From positions 248,001-312,000 of the forward strand of contig NZ_JOHO01000003.1 of NCBI RefSeq assembly GCF_000719705.1: 64,000 nt of DNA, read 5' to 3'. Under the pieces are notes generated by a model, which was not told the DNA's origin, ran no database searches, and saw only the letters and a list, made by a program, of their open reading frames with translations. Positions 58,629 to 64,000 of the stretch are shown one piece after another. The stretch comes from Streptomyces sp. NRRL S-350. GTDB taxonomy: Bacteria > Actinomycetota > Actinomycetes > Streptomycetales > Streptomycetaceae. How positions within the stretch are numbered: the stretch's first letter is position 1; each line of letters opens with the position of its first letter. The position numbers and the translations under genes are program-made.

Positions 58629-60434
58629 ATGGTGGAGTCCGGCGGTGCGGCGGAGTTCGACTACGACGTGGTCGTGGTCGGCTCCGGCTTCGGCGGTTCG
58701 GTCGCGGCGCTGCGGCTGACCGAGAAGGGCTACCGGGTTGCCGTCCTGGAGGCCGGGCGGCGCTTCGACCGGGAGGAGCTGCCCAGGAACTCCTGGGACC
58801 TGCCGAACTACCTGTGGGCGCCGCGGCTCGGGCTGTACGGCATCCAGCGGATCCACCTGCTGGCCAACGTGCTGATCCTGGCAGGCGCCGGGGTCGGCGG
58901 CGGCTCGCTGAACTACGCCAACACCCTGTACGTGCCGCCGAAGGCCTTCTTCGAGGACCGCCAGTGGCGCCACATCACCGACTGGCAGGAGGAGTTGGCG
59001 CCGTTCTACGACCAGGCGCAGCGGATGCTCGGGGTCCGGCTCAACCCGACCGTCACCCCCTCCGACGTCCACCTCAAGGCGGCGGCCGAGCGCATGGGCG
59101 TCGCCGACACCTTCCACATGGCGCCGGTCGGGGTGTTCTTCGGCGACGGCAAGGACACCGACGGGACGGCCGAGGCGGCGCCCGGGGAGGAGGTCGCCGA
59201 CCCGTACTTCGGTGGCGCCGGTCCGGCCCGCAAGGCCTGCGTGGAGTGCGGCGAGTGCATGACCGGCTGCCGGCACGGCGCCAAGAACATGCTCACGGAG
59301 AACTACCTGTACCTGGCCGAGCGGGGCGGCGCGGAGATCCACCCGCTCACCACGGTGGCCCGGATCCGGGAGCACACCGGCGCGGCCGGAAGCAGCGGCT
59401 TCGCCGTCGACGTGCGCCGCACCGACTCCCGCTCCAGGACGGACCGGGTGAAGGCGGGCGCACGGACCATCACCGCCGCCCGGGTCGTCGTCGCCGCCGG
59501 TACGTACGGCACCCAGTCGTTGCTGCACCGGATGCGCGCCGCCGGGCACCTGCCCCGGATTTCCGCCCGGCTCGGCGAGCTGACCCGCACCAACTCCGAG
59601 GCGCTGGTGGGCGCGCAGACCACCGACCGGCGCTACGGCACGAAGGCGGACTTCACCAAGGGCGTCGCGATCACCTCCTCGATCCACCCGGACGCCAACA
59701 CCCACATCGAGCCGGTCCGCTACGGCAAGGGCTCGAACGCGATGGGTGCGCTGTCCGTCGCGCAGGTCAAGGGCGGTGGACGGGCTCCGCGCTGGCTGCG
59801 CTACCTGGGCAACTCGGTGCTCCACCCGGTGACCTTCGCCCGCTCGATGAACCAGCACCGCTGGTCCGAGAAGACGATCATCGGCCTGGTGATGCAGTCG
59901 CTGGACAACTCGATCACCGTCTCGCTGACGAAGGGCCCGCTCGGCAAGGACCGGCTCACCTCCACCCAGGGCCACGGCGCCCCCAACCCGACCTGGATCC
60001 CCGCCGCCGAGCAGGGCGCCCAGGCGCTCGCCGACGAGATCAACGGCTTCGCCGGCAGCTCCGCCGGCGAGATCTTCGACATCCCGATGACCGCGCACTT
60101 CCTCGGCGGCTGCCCGATCGGCGACGCCCCCGAGACCGGCGTGGTCGACCCGTACCACCGGCTGTACGGCCACCCCGGGATCAGCGTGGTGGACGGCGCG
60201 GCCGTCTCCGCCAACCTCGGCGTCAACCCCTCGCTGACCATCACCGCGCAGGCCGAACGCGCCCTGTCGATGTGGCCGAACAAGGGAGAGGCGGACCCGC
60301 GCCCGGCCCAGGGCGAGGCGTACCGGCGGGTCACCCCGGTGGCGCCGGTACGGCCCGCCGTGCCGGAGGGCGCGTTCGGTGCGCTGCGGCTGCCGCTGCT
60401 GCCCGTCCCGGAGGTCCCGAAGAAGCGCGGCTGA
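58629..60434 (+). CDS. choD: GMC-family FAD oxidoreductase, ChoD-like, with Cys4 cluster motif
   Basis: 601 residues. An N-terminal FAD-binding loop (VVVVGSGFGGSVAALRLTEK), the second FAD/substrate segments and the C-terminal GGCPIG ... SVVDGAAVSANLGVNPSLT region are typical of the GMC cholesterol-oxidase-like family. Cys204, Cys207, Cys210 and Cys214 (CVECGECMTGC) have the spacing of a [4Fe-4S] ferredoxin motif. The substrate is unknown; a sterol is not implied by the sequence, and the same gene neighbours guaB in mycobacteria. AAGGAG precedes the ATG; a 9-bp repeat array lies in the leader. Confidence 0.85.
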   Translation: MVESGGAAEFDYDVVVVGSGFGGSVAALRLTEKGYRVAVLEAGRRFDREELPRNSWDLPNYLWAPRLGLYGIQRIHLLANVLILAGAGVGGGSLNYANTLYVPPKAFFEDRQWRHITDWQEELAPFYDQAQRMLGVRLNPTVTPSDVHLKAAAERMGVADTFHMAPVGVFFGDGKDTDGTAEAAPGEEVADPYFGGAGPARKACVECGECMTGCRHGAKNMLTENYLYLAERGGAEIHPLTTVARIREHTGAAGSSGFAVDVRRTDSRSRTDRVKAGARTITAARVVVAAGTYGTQSLLHRMRAAGHLPRISARLGELTRTNSEALVGAQTTDRRYGTKADFTKGVAITSSIHPDANTHIEPVRYGKGSNAMGALSVAQVKGGGRAPRWLRYLGNSVLHPVTFARSMNQHRWSEKTIIGLVMQSLDNSITVSLTKGPLGKDRLTSTQGHGAPNPTWIPAAEQGAQALADEINGFAGSSAGEIFDIPMTAHFLGGCPIGDAPETGVVDPYHRLYGHPGISVVDGAAVSANLGVNPSLTITAQAERALSMWPNKGEADPRPAQGEAYRRVTPVAPVRPAVPEGAFGALRLPLLPVPEVPKKRG

Positions 60435-60436
60435 AC

Positions 60437-60468
60437 CCCGTCCGGCGGGCCGATCCGCCTGCCGGGGA
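60437..60468 (+). terminator. Imperfect terminator hairpin after the oxidase
   Basis: CCCCGTCCGGCGG pairs with CCGCCTGCCGGGG with two mismatches and a six-base loop, two bases after the stop. Confidence 0.45.
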
Positions 60469-60555
60469 AGCCGGTTGACAGCCGTTCGGGTCCGATGGGA
60501 TAAACGGGCTCCCTGGGGCGACCCCGGGACTCGTCGAGCGGGGGGAAAGCAGTCC

Positions 60556-62379
60556 ATGGCCAACTGCGCATCGTGCGGGGCGACTTCGGTGGAGGGGGCG
60601 TCCGCCTGCGGTGCGTGCGGGCGGCCGTTCGCACCGCCCCCGCCGACCGCCGCACCGCCCCCGCCGACCGCCGCGCTGCCTGTGGTGCCTGCCGCGCCTG
60701 CCGGGCCCGCTGCGCCTGCCGTGCCGCCCGCCCCGGGGTACGCGCCGCCCCCGCCGTCCGGCCCGCCCGGTCCTCCCGCGACAGGCAGTTGGGGTGCGGG
60801 GAGGCCGTACGACGGGCAGCCGCCCGTCCAGCGCCTGCTGGCGGGGCCCGACTGGCGCCCCGCCTTCAAGGCGGCCCTCGCGCCGACCGCCGTGCTCCTG
60901 CTGGCCGCGCTGATCGCCGCCATCCCCGGCGACTACCAGTACGAGTACCGGTTCCGCTCGCCCGACTTCGGCAGCCGCTTCGGCGCGATGCTGTCGATGG
61001 CGCTGAGCGCGCTCGGCGCGCCGTTCAAGCTCGGCTACCAGAGCCCGCTCAGCGGCGGCCGCGCCGAGCGGATGGACTTCGTCTTCCGGGTGGCGCCGAT
61101 GACCGTCACCGTCCTGTGGTGCCTGGCCCTCTGGTACGCCCTGCGGGCCGGGCTGCGCCGGCGCAAGGCGGTGACGGGCCAGCTGACCCGGAGCCAGGCC
61201 GCGGGGGAGGCGCTGCGCACCGCCTTGGTCCTCGCCGGGGTGACGACGGTGATCTGGGCGGTCGGCGGGACGACCCAGCAGCCTCGGGACAGCTTCGACG
61301 TCCCCGACTACCCGGGCACCGGCCAGGACCTGTCCAGGCCGGTGATCACCGCGGGCTCCGGCTGGCTGGAGGCGGTCGGCTGGACCGTGCTGCTGGCCGG
61401 CTCGCTCGCGTTCGCGGTCTACGGCACCGACGCGCTTCGCTGGGCCGCCTGGCGCAGCCGGTCGGTGCGCGGCTGGGCGGTCGCCGCGCTGACCGCGGGC
61501 CGGGCGCTGGGGGTGTCGGTGGGCCTGTCCTCGCTGGCGGGTTTCGTGCTGGTCGCCGCGAACAGCAGCGGTGGGGCGGAGACCGGGGTGTCGCTGGCCT
61601 TCCTGCCCAACCTCGGCCTCAACCTGCTCGGCTTCGGCTCGGGCGCGACTTTCCGGGCCCACAGCGGCACGACCGGCGGCGAGACCTCCTGGCGCGACCG
61701 CGGCGAGGACCTGGACCTCTCCTTCTTCGACCTGCACGACGAGGTGTCCGCCGACTGGCGCTGGGCGGCCCTGCTGGCGCTCTTCGCGGCGGCCGTGCTC
61801 GGCTGGACGGCGTACCGGCGGCAGCTGGACGCGGCCGACCGGCTGCGCCTGGCGGCGGTGTACGCCGTGGCGCTCACCGGGCTGATGGCGGTGGCCGGGG
61901 CGACGATGACCCGATCCTCCGGCATGGCGGGCTGGAGCCGGACCTCCGACCTGGAGGTGTCCCAGGAGAACGCGGTCGGGCTGACCTTCCTCACCGTCCT
62001 CGCGGCCAACGCGGTCTGGGCGGTGGTCGGCGCGCTGCTGGTGCCGCCGCTGCTGGCGGCCGCCCGCGGCGGCGGCGCGGGCGCTCCGTACGCCGGGGCG
62101 CCGTACGGGCCGACACCGCCGCCCCCGATGCCGACACCGACACCGGCACCGTCGACGGCGCGGACGCCGCACGGCGCCCCGGTGCCCGGGGTGCCGGCGC
62201 AGGGCGCCCCGGCGGACGACGCGCCGCCCGCCCTCGGGGCCGGGAGCGGGGTGAGCGAGGTGCTCGGCTCGGACGAGGCGCCGCCCGCCTCCGCCGCCGC
62301 ACCGCCGGCTCCCGCCGAGGCACCGCGGCCCGCCGCCGAGGCGCCGGTGGACCCGAGCGTCTGGCGCGAGCACCCCTGA
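60556..62379 (+). CDS. Zinc-ribbon multi-pass membrane protein (possible streptophobe family)
   Basis: 607 residues. The N-terminus MANCASCGATSVEGASACGA has two CxxC knuckles of a zinc ribbon, followed by a 70-residue Pro/Ala linker with an internal repeat, then about nine hydrophobic helices (residues about 107-510) and a Pro/Ala-rich soluble tail ending DPSVWREHP. The overall form, hydrophobic core plus proline-rich ends, resembles the Streptomyces-restricted streptophobe proteins; that label is tentative. The frame is open upstream, but ATG at 60556 follows GGGGGAAAG. Role unknown. Confidence 0.72.
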   Translation: MANCASCGATSVEGASACGACGRPFAPPPPTAAPPPPTAALPVVPAAPAGPAAPAVPPAPGYAPPPPSGPPGPPATGSWGAGRPYDGQPPVQRLLAGPDWRPAFKAALAPTAVLLLAALIAAIPGDYQYEYRFRSPDFGSRFGAMLSMALSALGAPFKLGYQSPLSGGRAERMDFVFRVAPMTVTVLWCLALWYALRAGLRRRKAVTGQLTRSQAAGEALRTALVLAGVTTVIWAVGGTTQQPRDSFDVPDYPGTGQDLSRPVITAGSGWLEAVGWTVLLAGSLAFAVYGTDALRWAAWRSRSVRGWAVAALTAGRALGVSVGLSSLAGFVLVAANSSGGAETGVSLAFLPNLGLNLLGFGSGATFRAHSGTTGGETSWRDRGEDLDLSFFDLHDEVSADWRWAALLALFAAAVLGWTAYRRQLDAADRLRLAAVYAVALTGLMAVAGATMTRSSGMAGWSRTSDLEVSQENAVGLTFLTVLAANAVWAVVGALLVPPLLAAARGGGAGAPYAGAPYGPTPPPPMPTPTPAPSTARTPHGAPVPGVPAQGAPADDAPPALGAGSGVSEVLGSDEAPPASAAAPPAPAEAPRPAAEAPVDPSVWREHP

Positions 62380-62442
62380 ACCGCCCCGGCGCGGGGCGCC
62401 GAAGCGGGAAGCGGCGGCGGAAGCGGCAGAGCCCGGAAAGGG

Positions 62443-62474
62443 CAAAGGGCCCCGCGGGGGAACGGGGCCCTTTG
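62443..62474 (+). terminator. Intrinsic terminator after the zinc-ribbon membrane protein
   Basis: Perfect 12-bp stem CAAAGGGCCCCG with an eight-base loop; the A-run and T-run on the two sides make it usable in both directions. Confidence 0.88.
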
Positions 62475-63457
62475 TCGCTCAGCACTCGGCGTCAGGGCCG
62501 CGCCGGTGCTGGGGGTGACGGCGCCGGGGGAGGAGCGCCGTCGTGTCGGTTGGCTTCCGGAGGCGCCCCGGCGGCTCCGGCGCGGGTGGCCGGCGGCGCG
62601 GGGTGCGCGGGCCCGTTGCGCGGTGGTCGGCGGCTGGGGCTGCGCCGTCCCTCCGCTCACGGAGCGTGAAGTGAAAACCGCTGTCGCCTCCCTCTGCGGC
62701 GACGGCGGAGCATTGGGGCCGACCCTTCGCGGCGAGCCGTCGGGCCGCCGGAAGAACCGCTTACAACGAGCATCGTGCTGGACGGAGGGCTCGCTCTGCA
62801 ACCGGTTCGGCACAGTTCGGCACAGTCCATTTACGGTCGGCCCGGCCGCCGATGATCACGGTGAGTAGTGGTGCATCCGGTGCGGCGCACGGGGACGCGC
62901 GTAGCGGCGCGGGACGGACGGGCCGGTGCGCCCGGGTGCGCCCCGGCGCGGGCCGGCGTGAGTCGGGCGGCCTGGGCGGGCCTGGGCGGGCCTGGGCCGC
63001 CGAGCGGGCCGGAGGGGGGACGGCCGGTCCCGGGCGTCCCCGGATTCCGGCCGTCCCACCTCTCGGCCCAGTCGCGGCCGGCTTCGCTGTCCCCTGCTCG
63101 TCGGCCGCTGCACCCGCGCACGGTCCCACGGAGCCGCGCCCCCGGCGGGGCCGGGCGGCGGCGCCACGTGCGCCGGTGGACTGGTGTGTAGCTCCACGCG
63201 TGGTCCTGCAGCCGTACGGCGGTGCCCCCGAGGGGGCCGGGGCGGCGCGTCTGGCGGACGCGGCGCGGCCGTACGGTCGTCAGAAGCAACGAACCGCGGC
63301 CCCGGCCGGTCACGGTCCTTTGGACGGGCAGACGAGTGAAACCGGACAGCCCGGTAGAATCGGTGTCCAGACACCCCACACCCGTCCCGCCGCCGCAGCC
63401 CCCCGCCGGGGAGGCGGTTCCGCGCGACACCTCGATACCGCTGCCGGAAGGCCGTCT
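62475..63457. other. About 1 kb of non-coding sequence upstream of guaA
   Basis: No frame on either strand looks like a real gene: codon bias, starts and domains are all unconvincing. It contains a hairpin (CCGCTGTCGCC at 62678 with GGCGACGGCGG at 62698), a direct repeat TTCGGCACAG twice at 62806-62825, a 10-bp repeat CCTGGGCGGG at 62971-62990 with a partial third copy, a TAGAAT -10-like hexamer at 63355 and a GGTGTC-CA-GACACC palindrome at 63362-63375. The last 150 bases are presumably the guaA promoter and leader. Confidence 0.5.
63355..63375 (+). promoter_or_regulatory. Candidate guaA -10 element and palindromic transcript start
   Basis: TAGAAT is a good Streptomyces -10; no matching -35 at 16-18 bp is obvious. 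A GGTGTC-CA-GACACC palindrome lies where transcription should start and could be an operator. Confidence 0.35.
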
Positions 63458-64000
63458 GTGTCCTCTGCAATTCCCGTCCAGTCCGCGCCGGACAACGACC
63501 CCGTCCTGGTGGTCGACTTCGGCGCCCAGTACGCCCAGCTCATCGCCCGTCGGGTGCGTGAGGCGCGGGTCTACAGCGAGATCGTGCCGAGCAGCATGCC
63601 GGTCGCCGAGATGCTCGCCAAGAACCCCAAGGCGATCATCCTCTCCGGCGGCCCGTCGTCGGTCTACGAAGAGGGCGCGCCGCAGATCGACCGCGCGATC
63701 TTCGAGGCCGGTGTCCCGGTCTTCGGCATGTGCTACGGCTTCCAGCTGATGGCGAAGAGCCTCGGCGGCACCGTCGACAACTCCGGTGCCCGCGAGTACG
63801 GCCGCACCCCGCTGACCGTCTCCCGCACCGGCTCCACCCTGTTCGAGGGTGTCCCCGCGCAGCACTCGGTGTGGATGTCGCACGGCGACGCCTGCTCGGC
63901 GGCGCCGGAGGGCTTCACGGTCACCGCCTCCACCGACGTGGTGCCGGTCGCGGCCTTCGAGAACGACGAGGCCCGCCTGTACGGCGTCCAGTACCACCCC
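63458..64000 (+). CDS. guaA: GMP synthase (glutamine-hydrolysing), N-terminal part (gene cut by window edge)
   Basis: The first 181 codons, running off the right edge. The class I glutamine amidotransferase domain starts [20 protein letters not shown]; the nucleophile is Cys92 in FGMCYGFQ, the oxyanion region is [11 protein letters not shown], and the window ends at YGVQYHP, the catalytic His region. It converts XMP to GMP, completing the path begun by GuaB. The GTG start has GGAAGG six bases upstream. The ATP-pyrophosphatase domain lies outside. Confidence 0.96.
   Translation, partial: MSSAIPVQSAPDNDPVLVVDFGAQYAQLIARRVREARVYSEIVPSSMPVAEMLAKNPKAIILSGGPSSVYEEGAPQIDRAIFEAGVPVFGMCYGFQLMAKSLGGTVDNSGAREYGRTPLTVSRTGSTLFEGVPAQHSVWMSHGDACSAAPEGFTVTASTDVVPVAAFENDEARLYGVQYHP

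Noticed and set aside
62856..63470. A 204-codon minus-strand ORF before guaA
   Set aside because: Arg/Pro-rich translation without domains, no ribosome site, overlapping the guaA control region and start.

Overview
The window is a high-GC actinobacterial chromosome segment, almost certainly from a Streptomyces or a close relative such as Kitasatospora. The evidence is the extreme GC bias at third codon positions, frequent GTG starts, and near-textbook BldM and WhiD developmental regulators side by side. The order S10-spc-alpha ribosomal operons, truA, rplM-rpsI, glmM, glmS, nnr, alr, tsaE-tsaB-rimI-tsaD, groES-groEL1, whiD-bldM-sigma factor, guaB-guaB3, choD-like oxidase, guaA is the conserved actinobacterial core, also recognisable in mycobacteria. 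I see no tRNA, rRNA, CRISPR array, insertion sequence, prophage or replication origin.

Layout. Positions 1-3774 hold the end of a cell-surface polysaccharide or lipid-linked sugar locus: two GT2 glycosyltransferases, a DUF2304 membrane protein and a GT39-like membrane glycosyltransferase. A strong terminator separates it from the ribosomal block (4.1-25.1 kb): rpsJ to rplO, secY-adk-map, mscL, infA-rpmJ-rpsM-rpsK-rpoA-rplQ, truA, an ABC-F ATPase, then rplM-rpsI. Positions 25.3-35 kb carry amino-sugar and cell-wall precursor genes (glmM, glmS, alr), coaA on the minus strand, the NAD(P)HX repair gene nnr and a Uma2-like gene remnant. Positions 34.5-38.3 kb hold the t6A tRNA-modification genes tsaE, tsaB and tsaD with rimI. 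They are interrupted by a small ORF preceded by an iron-box-like site and by a membrane protein resembling an L,D-transpeptidase without its cysteine. A deacetylase lipoprotein and a THUMP-like methyltransferase follow.

Positions 40.8-43.1 kb are the CIRCE-controlled groES-groEL1 operon, followed by a LysR regulator. Positions 44.2-46.8 kb are a developmental and sigma-factor hub: whiD, bldM with a sigma-BldN-type promoter, and an ECF sigma factor of the ShbA/SigD type. The IMP dehydrogenase gene guaB and its paralogue guaB3 follow. Positions 50-56.7 kb are a signalling cluster: two membrane Ser/Thr kinases with related extracellular domains, a membrane pseudokinase between them, and a divergent PH-SHOCT protein. 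The right end has an aldehyde dehydrogenase, a ChoD-like GMC oxidoreductase with an iron-sulfur-like Cys motif, a zinc-ribbon multi-pass membrane protein, about 1 kb of non-coding DNA, and the start of guaA.

Most of the window is conserved housekeeping. The parts most worth a second look are the kinase/pseudokinase cluster, the iron-box small ORF, the Cys-less transpeptidase-like protein, the 9-bp repeat array before the oxidase gene, and several start codons that appear to be read from leaderless mRNAs.
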